Source: Phymatolithon calcareum (taxonomy: Eukaryota; Rhodophyta; Florideophyceae; Hapalidiales). From it: a DNA stretch of 64,000 nucleotides. The stretch is from NCBI GenBank assembly GCA_977006965.1, contig OZ345371.1:1-64000 (forward strand), read 5' to 3'. Below, one piece after another: positions 21,867 to 31,679 of this stretch (position 1 is the stretch's first letter; each line of letters starts with the position of its first letter). The translations under genes were made by a program, and so were the position numbers. The notes under the pieces were generated by a model. The model worked only from the letters and a program-made list of their open reading frames with translations, did no database searches and was not told the origin of the DNA.

Positions 21867-23479
21867 AAAAAGGCTCCTGTGGCGGCGCGCTTCTCCTCCG
21901 GTTCATCCTTAGCGGAAATAGGCGTTATGAAGGTCGTAAACCTGTTCCTTGAGCGATCCTTCCCGATTGCGGAGTGGAATCCCCTGCGTGGTAGAGCGAG
22001 GATCCCTTTCTCGGCCAGATAATAGGCGCTTGATTCCCGCCATGACCCTAAGTTGCGTCTTGGTTTGAGCTCTCGTGAGTGGGTTGCACGAGCCACTGGA
22101 GCCCCCGGTTCGAGTCGAAGTGCTTTCTCCATAACAAGAGTAGCATCCATCTCTCCGATGTCCCGCACGCTACGCATCTCTGTCAGTGCCCGAAGCTTGG
22201 CAACTGCCGTAGCTTTAAGGCAGCCGCTGGCCGCTCGCGCTGCGTCGTTTCGTGCGATTTCGACTTGTTTTATATGTGAGTCGAAGCCATGTACTGCGTA
22301 GGATGATGCACCGTATAATAAAACTGGCCCCCAGTAGCTCTTTCGGAAAGCCTCCATGGTCGGTGTCTCGGCGCCCCAAGATGTCCCTCCCAGCGCTCGG
22401 ATGAATCGAGTCTTGGACCGGAGTTTCAGACTCACTTCCTTGCAGTGCAATTTGAAGCTCAGTCGTTGGTCCACGTTAACTCCGAGGAACTTATATGCCG
22501 GAACTGCTTTGATTCTCTCTCCGTCGATCTTGACGTTGCCGTCAATGATTCCCAGTGGTGACCTTCCATCTGCAGCAAATCCCAATACCTTGCATTTCTG
22601 CGCATTGATCTTGATCCGCAAATAACCGCAGAGATGGGAGAGGATCTGGGAGGCCTCATTGAGCTTGGAGATAACATCTTCCCAGGTCTCGCCGGTGGCA
22701 TGGAAGTTGGTGTCGTCTGCGAAACTAAATTGAACCAGGTCGTCGAGGCGAACATCTAAATTAGAGATGTATAAGTTCCAGAGGTTTGGTGATAAAGAGC
22801 TCCCTTGCGGTAGCCCACATCCTAGCGCCCCCGACCGACCGACAGTGTTGATGTGTCGTCCTCGAGCTCGGCGGTCCGTCAGGTAGGAATGCATCCAGCA
22901 AATCATATTTGGGGGACAGTTTAAGTTCACCATTTTTGCAAGTAACGCCGGTATAACAACCCGATCGTATGCAGCGCTGAAGTCCACGAAGAGGGCAGCA
23001 CATTTCCGCCGGCGGGAGAATGCGTCTCCCGTGCGCTGTGTCATAGCAGTTACATGCTCGTGGGTGCTGCGGTATAATCTGAATCCTGCTTGTGCGGAGG
23101 GAAGTTTCGACTCCATCCACCCCGTTAGGCGTAGTCCGATGAGGCGTTCAGCAATACGACTGATGATTGATGACAACGAGATTGGCCGGAGGGTTGTGGG
23201 GTCATTCGGTTTGGGTATGCCGATGAGTAGCACTGTTCTCCATGCAGAGGGCACTGTTCCTTCGCGCCAACTTCTGTTAACTAGATCCAGTAAACGGTTT
23301 GTGGCCGTCGGAGACAGATGACGAATGAATTCGACTTCTATCGTATCCGGACCAGTTGCAGTGCGTGTTGGCATTGCGCTTATGACTGCTGTGAGTTCAC
23401 GCATAGAAAAATCTGGAACCTCACCAAGCTCAGTGTGCGCCTTCGCCACAGCCGTCATGTACTTCCGTTTCCATTTCAA
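21848..23479 (-). CDS. LINE I reverse transcriptase ORF
   Basis: An open frame of 543 codons with RT motifs in order. TRTATGPDTIEVEFI is RT0/1. IGIPKPNDPTTLRPISLSS is motif 2. CAALFVDFSAAYDRV is motif A and holds the first catalytic Asp. GLPQGSSLSPNLWNLYISNL is motif B. FSFADDTNFHA is motif C, with the catalytic DD intact. VPAYKFLGVNVDQRLSF is the E/thumb region. It shares the final 19 bp, out of frame, with the RNase H ORF, implying a frameshift at about 21,850. Catalytic residues are preserved, so decay is recent. Confidence 0.92.
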   Translation of the reverse strand: MKWKRKYMTAVAKAHTELGEVPDFSMRELTAVISAMPTRTATGPDTIEVEFIRHLSPTATNRLLDLVNRSWREGTVPSAWRTVLLIGIPKPNDPTTLRPISLSSIISRIAERLIGLRLTGWMESKLPSAQAGFRLYRSTHEHVTAMTQRTGDAFSRRRKCAALFVDFSAAYDRVVIPALLAKMVNLNCPPNMICWMHSYLTDRRARGRHINTVGRSGALGCGLPQGSSLSPNLWNLYISNLDVRLDDLVQFSFADDTNFHATGETWEDVISKLNEASQILSHLCGYLRIKINAQKCKVLGFAADGRSPLGIIDGNVKIDGERIKAVPAYKFLGVNVDQRLSFKLHCKEVSLKLRSKTRFIRALGGTSWGAETPTMEAFRKSYWGPVLLYGASSYAVHGFDSHIKQVEIARNDAARAASGCLKATAVAKLRALTEMRSVRDIGEMDATLVMEKALRLEPGAPVARATHSRELKPRRNLGSWRESSAYYLAEKGILALPRRGFHSAIGKDRSRNRFTTFITPISAKDEPEEKRAATGAFFWSVMQ

Positions 23480-23482
23480 GTC

Positions 23483-24922
23483 TTACACCTTGACTTTGTT
23501 CCGGTTTCTGGCGACATATCCCTTGACAACGTCGTCCGCAATTTCTTGGTTTGATTTCCAGCAGTCTGCGACAATGGTTGCCCTCGCGCGGCGTTTGCCC
23601 TCGATTGCGGCGAGAAGCTTCCATCCCTTGCGGTCCGCCTGGCCAGTTAATGCGAGGTCACGCCAGCACTTTCGCTTGGCTGCGGCGATGACCACGTCCG
23701 TATTAGCTCGTACTTCGGCAAGTACCTTGAGAGACTCTGGCGATGGGTCGCGCTCGTAAGATTCGAACGCATATCTTCGCTCCTCCACGGCTGTTGCGAA
23801 CTCATCTGTCCACCAGATTTTTCCTTTAAGATTTACCCGCGGTACAGCGTGCTTCGCTCCTGCTAGAACAGCCTTAACAAAACGTCTGTTGTCCTCGTCG
23901 ATTGTGACCTGGTTATCAGGCCACTCTTGAAGCTTCTCCTCAACCTTGACGAAAAATGCGTCCCAGTCCGCTGTTTTCAAAGACCATAGGGCCCGACCGA
24001 ACCGTTTCCGGTCTTGCTGCAACGCAGAGAACGTGAGTAGGATTGGACGGTGGTCGCTAAAAGTGAGTGGCTGGACTTTCCATTTACAATCCATGACGTA
24101 TGCTCCAGGACATGCCGTGATGTCGCCTGCTGACTGGCCGTTTGGGGTGAGGAGTGTAGGCGAGCCGTCGTTGAGGATTATCCGACCGGTGGCTTCTAGG
24201 TACTCCTCCAGTACCTGCGATGTATTCGGGTCGTAGTTTCCTGGGTCCCATGATCCGTGGATATTACAATCTCCAAATAGTATCGTATTCGATCGAACCA
24301 TATTTTGCCAGTGAAAGCGGGATGTTGAATCCGGAGAAATGTAGAAGTGTGATATGGGAATAGACCTTCCAGATTTTCCGAGCCGTACGTCACGTTCCGC
24401 CACTTCAGCTTTGTCGCAGTGTCTCGTACCTTGACAGGTTACGGGGAGACCAAGACGAGCATAGGTCATCACGCCGCCATCTAATAGCGTTCCGTCGTCC
24501 CTGTCAGCGCGGTTGACGAGTCCGAACCCTGCAATCCGCGGCGAGGGGTCCTTAGGTCGGAGCCATGTCTCAGATAGCAGCAGAATGTCCGCTTTGGTGT
24601 CATGACCGAGCTTGGCGAGCTGAGAAGCGCGCCCTGCCTTGCGCACAGACCTGCAGTTGAGTTGTAGAATACGTAACGGACCCGGGTTGGTCTCGACTTC
24701 ACCTGCTCGGATGAGGACGAGTCTTGACCAGTGTGCGTTTTTCGCGCAAACGTCGAAGAAGGCGGGGGTGTGCTCGATTGGGCAGGTATGAGAGACCCGT
24801 TGGGTATCCAAATTTGAACAAAGCTCTGAGTTGAGATCCATTTTGTCTACGAGGTCTGTTATGTCTCGCAGTCCAGCCGCACTACGTGGAAGCGGAACTC
24901 GTGCGACCATAGGAATCTTCAT
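23483..24922 (-). CDS. LINE I endonuclease ORF
   Basis: An open frame of 479 codons; the first five or so come from the flanking TSD. Residues 74-82 read GEVETNPGP, a 2A-like motif. The APE endonuclease follows at once: LRILQLNCRSVRK (83-95), ILLLSETWLRP (E, about 115), FGDCNIHGSWD (about 217-227), DHRPILLTF near residue 291 (terminal DH pair). Residues 310-475 are a basic linker to the RT. The family role is to nick target DNA for target-primed reverse transcription. The frame ends two codons before the RT frame opens, in a different register, so one indel probably separates what was one polyprotein. Confidence 0.88.
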   Translation of the reverse strand: MKIPMVARVPLPRSAAGLRDITDLVDKMDLNSELCSNLDTQRVSHTCPIEHTPAFFDVCAKNAHWSRLVLIRAGEVETNPGPLRILQLNCRSVRKAGRASQLAKLGHDTKADILLLSETWLRPKDPSPRIAGFGLVNRADRDDGTLLDGGVMTYARLGLPVTCQGTRHCDKAEVAERDVRLGKSGRSIPISHFYISPDSTSRFHWQNMVRSNTILFGDCNIHGSWDPGNYDPNTSQVLEEYLEATGRIILNDGSPTLLTPNGQSAGDITACPGAYVMDCKWKVQPLTFSDHRPILLTFSALQQDRKRFGRALWSLKTADWDAFFVKVEEKLQEWPDNQVTIDEDNRRFVKAVLAGAKHAVPRVNLKGKIWWTDEFATAVEERRYAFESYERDPSPESLKVLAEVRANTDVVIAAAKRKCWRDLALTGQADRKGWKLLAAIEGKRRARATIVADCWKSNQEIADDVVKGYVARNRNKVKV

Positions 24923-25060
24923 TGATCTGCCTTCTTCTTCCTTTTCCCATACCTTAATTTTTTCTTCCCTGCTCCTCTTCTTCGTCGCAGATCCCTCCTT
25001 GGCTTTCTGAAGTGCTTCTCGGAAGTCTTCATAAATCTTGAGAAATCAATATCCTTCATT
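24921..25060 (-). mobile_element. LINE B, part upstream of the LINE I insertion
   Basis: Read on the minus strand it parallels 58,740-58,890 of another B copy (TATGAAGACTTCCGAGAAGC and GTATGGGAAAAGGAAGAAG). It is the 5' half of the B copy that LINE I split; the 3' half is at 20,305-20,678. Confidence 0.85.
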
Positions 25061-25157
25061 GATTCCCTTGTGTCCTCATGTCTTCCATTCATTCATTCGT
25101 TTTATGTGTTTCCCTTATGGGAATAGCAACACTTTGAGGGCCTAAGATTCTTCAATT

Positions 25158-25572
25158 CTAATCTATTTGCTGCAAGTTTGACTGCTGCTTGTACGTCGAG
25201 GTTCGGGACATTGCCAAAGATTGAATCTGGGCTTGGTCGGACGCAGTGAAGTAGCACTTGACAAACGAAGCGGATTTCGTCCGCCATCGTATGTCTCTGG
25301 CGCACAATACCAAGTCGATAGTAGGGCCCCTAGACTCGTCGGCATTTGGCCTTCCCGATATTCTGGTGAACATCTTGGCGCCTGTGGATCTGAGTTTGTT
25401 TTCGAACATTTTCAGTTAGTTTCCACGATTCGCAACCGTCGAGGAGAGTTGATTGGACAGAGGAGCGCAGGATACGCAACCGGAGATCTTGGTATACGAT
25501 CTTGTGTGTGAGAATCCGTTTGAGTTCTTGGAAGCGAGACCAGGATATTGCAACACGGTTATTAACGGTCAT
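25158..25572 (-). mobile_element. LINE relic, post-RT region
   Basis: A minus-strand frame contains LRLRILRSSVQSTLLDGCES followed by WKLTENV. This is the typical post-RT segment (LR...SV.STLLYG.E.W.LT) of RTE/CR1-like LINEs. It runs on, after a shift, into RISGRPNADESRG. No catalytic part is present. Confidence 0.6.
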
Positions 25573-25979
25573 TGCAACGCCTCACGGCGTTTCAGGGTGA
25601 ATGAAAAGGTGGGAACGATGGTAACGTTGGGAACAGGGGAGATTGAGAGGCTTGGTCGCCATGCCGGGGCTCTTTTCCGATAGCGCTGCCTTTATTATGC
25701 TTCAGTAGTAATCAGCTCGATTATCAATGTAGCAAAGGCAGGAGGAAGACCCTACTAGTGTTCAGGCAATCACAAGATATGCAAAAACCAACACCTTGAT
25801 TGGATCACGGCTTACCGTTAACTCCGATATGCCTCTCTTCTGCGTGGACCTTCCGGCAGCCACACGGAAGAGTCGTCTACCGGCCGGGATAGAGGTGCCC
25901 AGGAAGGGTCACTGCAATCAATATCCCTTGATGCCAGCTTAGGGACAGCGAAGGTATTGCGTCGACGTCCCTTCCGCCG

Positions 25980-26940
25980 ATCACGAGTTCCCTAGCGCTG
26001 TCTCGGCGTGTGAAAGAGCAGAACGTTGCACCTTGTAGTCGATTTTGTCAATTCGGAGTGCGGGTGAGAGACTGACAGGGGCGGTCTTCGGATTGTGCCT
26101 ACGAAAAAAGCGGTCTAGGGCAACGATGAAACCAGTGCGCAATCTGATGCGAACTGTGACGGTTGCCCATGTCTTCCAAAGTACTCTTCTGCTTCTTCGA
26201 GGCGATTTTAGTGTCATACCAGGCTCTTTCTGCTTCATGACGTTTCTTCATCTTTGGTGGTCCCAGTCGGCACAGAACTCGCATTCGGTCCCGCGGTGTT
26301 CGGTATATTTCCAAAAATATTCTTGTAGAAGAAGCCCTCTGCCAACTCGATTGCCGACGGCAATCGATTTGTCATTGGAGTCACATGTAACGCGTACAAG
26401 CATTTCGGGAGTATTTGCGACTTAATGATCCTGATGTACATCTCCGGTTTGAATCCTCGAACATTCGCTCCAAGCTCCCGAAGCTTATCTCCTGCAATAT
26501 TTCGAACTCTTGCTATGGCTGTGTCGTCCGTAACAGTCTTGTTAATCATGCTTAGCCCAAGATACTAGAGCCCCCAGGCTTGATGCAGTTCTAGTTCCGC
26601 CAGGTCAAAAATGTGCTTCTGAAGCCTTTTTTACTTAAGGACTTTGCTTTTTCCTGGTTTTTTCTTCCATTTCATGCCATTTTCGCTTGCCTAAATGGTC
26701 GCTATATCAAAGGAACATTCCTCTCTTCTCTTGAATCCGAACGTCATTAGCGAACAATTGCGCTAGGCTGTCTGGGACGTTTCCGTCTGTCTTGGAGAGG
26801 GTTTCTGCGAATGTGTCCATGAATATATTGTATAGGCACGGGCTAAGAGGTGAATCTTGAGCCACTCCTCGGTCGATGATACACCACGTTTCTGTCTCAT
26901 CGCCACAAAGGCGTGGGTCATACCTTGAGCAATTTTTCAC
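25980..26940 (-). mobile_element. LINE D relic
   Basis: The 26,940 frame gives CIIDRGVAQDSPLSPCLYNI followed by FMDTFAETLSK and FANDV. The catalytic FADDV has become FANDV and GVPQGS has become GVAQDS, so it is dead. The 26,549 frame continues with TDDTAIARVRNIAG and KCLYALHVTPMTNRLPSAIE, parallel to the LINE D copy at 59.7-59.95 kb. Several shifts are present. Confidence 0.75.
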
Positions 26941-27109
26941 TAACCTAAGCTAGCTCTGATTTTCTACATAGTATGTTTCGCAAAGAATAAAATGAAGGCA
27001 GAGTTGACTTCAGCAAGACACCTCCGGCAGTGTCCTCTAAGGCCTTTTTTTCCGAAGATTAACTCGTTTTCTCTCTAACCACAGCGCTTGCGCCCGTGCC
27101 AACAACGAC

Positions 27110-28090
27110 AACGTGCATTAGGGATGCTCTGCTTAAGGGATAAGACTGCACGGCTCAGATGCCTGAGGCTGAAAAATAATCGGGCGTCATTTTGGAGAAA
27201 ATCACTGCTGGGTAAGTTCTTTGGTATCACAGCTGTAATCATCATCGCAGATGGGCCCTGATATGGAAGATGAGGAAAAACGACTCACACGAGCACATGC
27301 TAGAGCAGCAGACCGTATGAAGCCCGTTTCGTACTGTATCAGATGTCTCTATCGACTACGTGCGAACACTTCAATACCGCTCCCAGTTTTCTTACGCCTC
27401 TGGAGAGTCTCGATCGTCTCGACTTTGGCATACGGATGAAAACTCTGGAATTTTTCGAAACGAATCCAGAAAAAACTTTATGAGTACCATATCGAAGATG
27501 CTGGTCGCTATAGCCAAAAGAGCGATAGCCGAAGAAGCAAGAGAGCCCTCAATGCAGGTGATACAATGGGTTAAGAGAAAATTCACTACATGGCCATTCC
27601 TAGCCAACCTACTACGCATCCGTTACGAATGCGCTGCTACACTCAACTCGCAGCTCTCCCCCCACTATCCACTCTAAAAGTATGGGAAAGAAGGAGCTCA
27701 TGCTACAAGTGGGCGACTACACTGGAACATATAGAACCGGTCATGCCACGGGGCCGCCATGGGAATGGCCGGTTGTGCGTGGTTCAACAGTGACAGCTCA
27801 GATGTGTGGGGTTGAATGAAGAGGTTTAATTGGTCGTTGATCGATACCCTCACCTTCTGAGGTTGGTCCAAGAGCCTAAATACTAAACAGAGACAACGCA
27901 CTAGATTGAAGATGACCTACCATCGGTAGGTAAGCGGACACCCAGATGGGGAGGTCAGATAGCTTGCCAAACTATCACGGCCCACGATAAGCAACGGAGA
28001 ATGTATATACTACTGGCCGGTAAATCTTGCGGCGACGAGGAACGAGAAGGGACAATAACACTAACGAGACAGGAACTCAAAGTCGGCACA
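27110..28090 (+). mobile_element. Two LINE relics, abutting
   Basis: At about 27,125-27,255 a plus-strand piece encodes LRDKTARLRCLRLKNNRASF and WRKSLLGKFFGITAV, the LINE D/H C-terminus. From 27,251 a different LINE follows: RLWRVSIVSTLAYG (27,395-27,436), then, near 27,920-28,050, KRTPRWGGQIACQTI. These fit the tail of RTE-like polyproteins. No RT core is present. Confidence 0.55.
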
Positions 28091-28094
28091 AGGT

Positions 28095-29460
28095 GAAATT
28101 GTAAGTTTTTATTTTAGAAGCCCTCAACGCCAGAGCCGCCGACACCAGAGCAGCTTCCCATGTGCTACTTTCGCATTGTCTAAAAATATCGCATCACACT
28201 ATCATTTCTTCCGTCATTATTTTCTCTAATTCTAATAGTCTGTCCATCGCCTGCATTATCTCGCCCTCAGTCTCTCCGTTGAGTTGCGGTCGTGTGAGAT
28301 TGCGCTGCAGGGTCTCAAGGCTCTTCTCAGCAATCTTGCCGAATTGTTCCACATAGGAAGAGGGTTTCCGTGGAGTGAAGCGTCCGAAGTACAATTTCCC
28401 TGCCAACATTCTGTGCTTTCGCGATTTGATTAACACTGTCGGGGTGGCGCGCTCTTTCCTGTCCACCGGGATTTTTCGTTTCAATCCTTCCTCTGATCGG
28501 CTCTAGGCTTCGCTAAGACGCAGTTTCTCTTCCTTGGGCGTCACCTTCCCTTGTTCCGCCCGGTCGATCTGCTCGCTGAACAGATCGTGATGTTTCATGT
28601 AGGAAATACCCCTTTCTGCGTAGCGAAGGTCTTCGGCTTTGCCTTCGTAATTTGGCTTTTTCTCGATTTCAAGTTTTTCCTTCAGTAGTCGCGCAGCAAA
28701 ATGTTCGCCCAGCTGTGTCCTCCTGATTTCCGGGGATGTGATTTTGCAGACCGACCTCATTCGGTTTTGGAACTGGAGTGCAAAGCGTCCTAGTATGACG
28801 GAGTAGAACAAACCTTCGGCCTGGTTGATATGAACTTGGACAGATCTCGTCCACGGGGTGAGGTGCAAGGCGTACTCCCATCGACATTGCACGGGGGTCT
28901 TGTAGATCGTTATGTTCTTCATTGGGTGTAACCCCTTGGCATTCATTCCAATATCTCGAAGACCCAGTACAATTCCCTTCGCTTTTGAGATTCGTTTCAA
29001 CGTGGCGTTTTCGATGACACCCTTGTTGTCAACGGTCGTACCTAGGTATTCCAGCCGTCTTAGTTCATGGAGTTCGGCCCCTGCTAGCTGGAATTTTCGC
29101 TTTAATAAACGGGGGTAGATGAGGACTTCGCTTTATCCATTCTTCGTGTTCCATGTCATACCGTTCTCCCTGGCCCATCGAGTCGCTGTATCGCGGAGCT
29201 ATTGCATTCCGTCGGAGTTTATCGCTTGCAGTTGGACGCCGTCGGCAAACAGGATCGCGGGGTACTTTGAAATATGCCAGGGTGCCTTCTGGATCATCTC
29301 GGCAAATGTGTCCATGAACATGAGTCGGCACAAGTACAGACCGCGCATGAGGAGCACTTCCGATAGAGGAACTTGGGAGAAGTACCGGTGTTGAAGAAGC
29401 GGTAAGGGCGTTATACGTATTCGTTCTGTGAGCGCTCCCTTCGCTTGGCACTGCAAGCAA
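28095..29460 (-). mobile_element. LINE G copy, degraded
   Basis: The minus strand ends in the G-family 3' end (GGCTTCTAAAATAAAAACTT then ACAATTTC), shared with 49,025. Frames at 29,456-29,199, 29,000-28,503 and 28,484-28,194 follow the better copy at 49-51 kb: FMDTFAEMIQKAPWHISKYP, AILFADGVQLQA (catalytic DD now DG), VQCRWEYALHLTPWTRSVQ, RRTQLGEHFAARLLKEK, and a final KLYFGRFTPRKPSSYVEQF. It lies in the 3' LTR side of the copia element at 29.5-35 kb; I could not identify its TSD. Confidence 0.8.
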
Positions 29461-29524
29461 ACCAGGAAATGTCCATCATCTACAGACCAGTGACGGAGGA
29501 GTTTGGCAAACAGAATCCCGTTCT

Positions 29525-30625
29525 CTACACACCCTCCTTTAACGAAAGCCGATGGAGCGAGTCTGGGTGAATCGGATACGTGCCTTCTCGAAAAATCTTT
29601 AGTAAAAGAGAAGAAGTTTCGCGGTTATCCTGCGTTAGCGCATCTGCGACTTGGAAGTATCCCGGGCACCAACTAATGAGTCGTATTTTCCCATTGCTGA
29701 ATGATTCCCTGATGGTGGCGAGGTCAATCTTGTTCAAGCGCTCCATAGGCTCCTTTGTCGAGGTGGACAGGTTGAAAAATGAACTCGAGTCTGTGGCGAA
29801 TGCGATAGCATGTTCGTATGTGAGCTCGCTCGTAAGTGCCTGGAGGTATGATGCCATGTCAATGGCATCTGCGGCGGCCAAGATTTCAGCTGTGGGCGAG
29901 CTATGTGCCACGCGACGAGGTTTGCGTGAGCTCCAGTATATCGGATGGCACACGTCCCCGGACCTGCGAAAGATAACAAAGCCGCCTCGTGCGCCACCTT
30001 CAGAAACAGTTGACATGCTTGCGTCTGCATAGACGTCATAGTAGAACTTGCTACCACGAGCAATAGCAGAGAAGGTTATGCAGGGCTCGTGCCGCTTGCC
30101 ATACTTGAGAAGAGCATCGAGATCCTTTAGGTGATGCAATAGGAGTCTGCTTGTCTTGGTCTCCATGTGAGCGGCGATACGAAACAAGATAGGCTGAGAC
30201 ATTCGACCTATGAAGAGCATTTTTCCAAGTGTGCTCTTGTAGCCGGTGGTCTCGTCCGCAGTGGCATGGTCATTGCCAGATCTCGCCAAATACCCAGGTG
30301 ACTTTGCAGTCTTGTCCTGAAGCTCTGAAAGCTTCGCGTCTTGTCGAAGGGTGACGGAAATATCTTCGCTGTGGTGCAGCTCGCACCCGTAGACAAGAAA
30401 GGACTTGCGGCACAATTCTCCGACGTCGAACTCGTTTTGCAGGAATTCCTCAAAGTCCTGTACATGGTTCTGCTCTTCAGCGTAAATGTAATTAACAACT
30501 TGGCAGATGAGCATGAAGGACAGGTTTCGAGCGGAGTTGTGACGATAATACAAAGTGTTCTCCAATTTAGAATTCGTCAAATTGAACTTATCGCGAAGTG
30601 CCGAGTTAGAGGTCAAATACCACAA
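29525..30625 (-). CDS. copia pol: end of RT and RNase H
   Basis: An open frame of 366 codons ending LSLKEGV at the polypurine tract. It contains YKSTLGKMLFIGRMSQPIL, the copia segment after the RT. It then shows RNase H motifs: YDVYADASMSTVSEGGARGG (first Asp), AHSSPTAEILAAADAID (Glu), AFATDSSSFFNL (Asp) and ISWCPGYFQVADALTQ. The RT catalytic YVDD region is not obvious upstream and lies near the frame break at about 30,640-30,780. Truncated N-terminally. Confidence 0.75.
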   Translation of the reverse strand: MWYLTSNSALRDKFNLTNSKLENTLYYRHNSARNLSFMLICQVVNYIYAEEQNHVQDFEEFLQNEFDVGELCRKSFLVYGCELHHSEDISVTLRQDAKLSELQDKTAKSPGYLARSGNDHATADETTGYKSTLGKMLFIGRMSQPILFRIAAHMETKTSRLLLHHLKDLDALLKYGKRHEPCITFSAIARGSKFYYDVYADASMSTVSEGGARGGFVIFRRSGDVCHPIYWSSRKPRRVAHSSPTAEILAAADAIDMASYLQALTSELTYEHAIAFATDSSSFFNLSTSTKEPMERLNKIDLATIRESFSNGKIRLISWCPGYFQVADALTQDNRETSSLLLKIFREGTYPIHPDSLHRLSLKEGV

Positions 30626-30775
30626 CCGGCCGGAGTCAGCAGGTCCATAGGCTGGGGCGGTAAGTTTCTAAAGAGTGCCGCGTGCCTTCTCCTCTCGTGA
30701 CGGTCGTACGTAAACATCCCGATTAAAGCCTTTCGCTTGAAGAAACGCAGCGGTAATGTCCATCTCGCATACATT

Positions 30776-31671
30776 CTATCTGTTCTCAACTGCAAGGGAG
30801 ACCACAAGGCGAAACACTTCCAGGTTCATAGGTGGCGCATCGGTGCGCAAAAAGTGCCTTTCGCAATCGCTATGTCCCCACGGTACAATCCGGCCCTTTA
30901 CGGTACCATCCATATTGCGACGGTAATTCGTATGTGAGCCGATGATGTTAGCGCCACCCGGAACTGATTTGGACAGGACAACCCCCATTGCTTGCTTTTC
31001 ATGCCAGTTTTGAATCTCTCGCTCGTACGCGCGCTGTTTCTCAGCAGGAGAGACCAAGCGGGTGCAGACTCCGTCAGCGTAGGTTTCGCAATTGCAATCC
31101 GAGGTAAGGAAGGTGGTAAAATTCGACGTATTCAGAAGGAAATCATCCTCGGTACTCAGGGGCTCATCACGCTCCCAGCCCACGTTCCAAGGTCTGCGAA
31201 CCCTGGTGCCGTCGAAGGAGTGAGGAGATGCGCCGTCAAGGTCTGTAGCCGTTCGGCTTCTTGTCATGATGGGATCGACTCGGGTGGAAGAATTTCGTAA
31301 TGACGATGCAGATTTGAGAATCACCTTTGGCTGGAGCGGCGTATCATCTGGAACTGACGTTGCGGGCGCGAGTTCATCGCTGTCATCCTCCCCAAGTACA
31401 ATGTCTTCGAGGGGAGGGTAAGTCTTCTGAATGCGATTCAGGGATGACGTTCTCGTGCGCTCGTTATGCACGTGTGTAACTGTGTGATCGGAAACGTCTA
31501 TGGCACGGGCCGATCCAAGCCAGAGATGCTTGTCCCGCCAAAAGTAAACGTAATCACTGGCCTTGACTGTGTCTTGCTTGCGAATATTGGACCGTAGCAT
31601 AGTGTTCAGTGGCTGATTTGCATCGTGGCCGGAGTGGTCATTTGTCGACTTTAGGGGTGGAATTTCCTGGG
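30776..31671 (-). CDS. copia pol: integrase C-terminus to RT start
   Basis: Open from the hAT insertion site. The start codon at 31,600 is not the real start: the frame is open upstream to the hAT border at 31,680. It includes ASDYVYFWRDKHLWLGSARA and, near the end, QNWHEKQAMGVVLSKSVP, GGANIIGSHTNYRRN and VKGRIVPWGHSD, which resemble the beginning of copia RT (V..SK..P.GA..I.SH..Y......VKGRIV.WGH.D). Long acidic and serine-rich stretches between match the linker of this group. Confidence 0.7.
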
Positions 31672-31679
31672 GTTCTATG

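Larger units (their letters stand above)
20679..24908 (-). mobile_element. LINE I: APE endonuclease, RT and RNase H LINE
   Basis: A 4,230-bp insertion flanked by a 12-bp TSD (GAAGATTCCTAT on the minus strand) at 20667-20678 and 24909-24920. The 3' tail is an (AAAG)n-like run. Order on the minus strand: endonuclease with upstream 2A-like motif (24.9-23.5 kb), reverse transcriptase (23.5-21.85 kb), RNase H with an inserted module (21.87-21.18 kb), C-terminal Cys/His finger (21.11-20.70 kb). This layout is that of I/ingi-type LINEs. Two frameshifts and one stop inactivate this copy, but it is the best preserved long LINE here. It landed in a pre-existing LINE B copy, whose upstream part is at 24,921-25,060. 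Confidence 0.95.

Noticed and set aside
25330-25355. Homology between 25.33 kb and 63.40 kb (GTCGGCRTTTGGCCTTCCCGA)
   Set aside because: About 24 bp only; it may be a conserved LINE codon stretch, but it is too short to call a repeat family.
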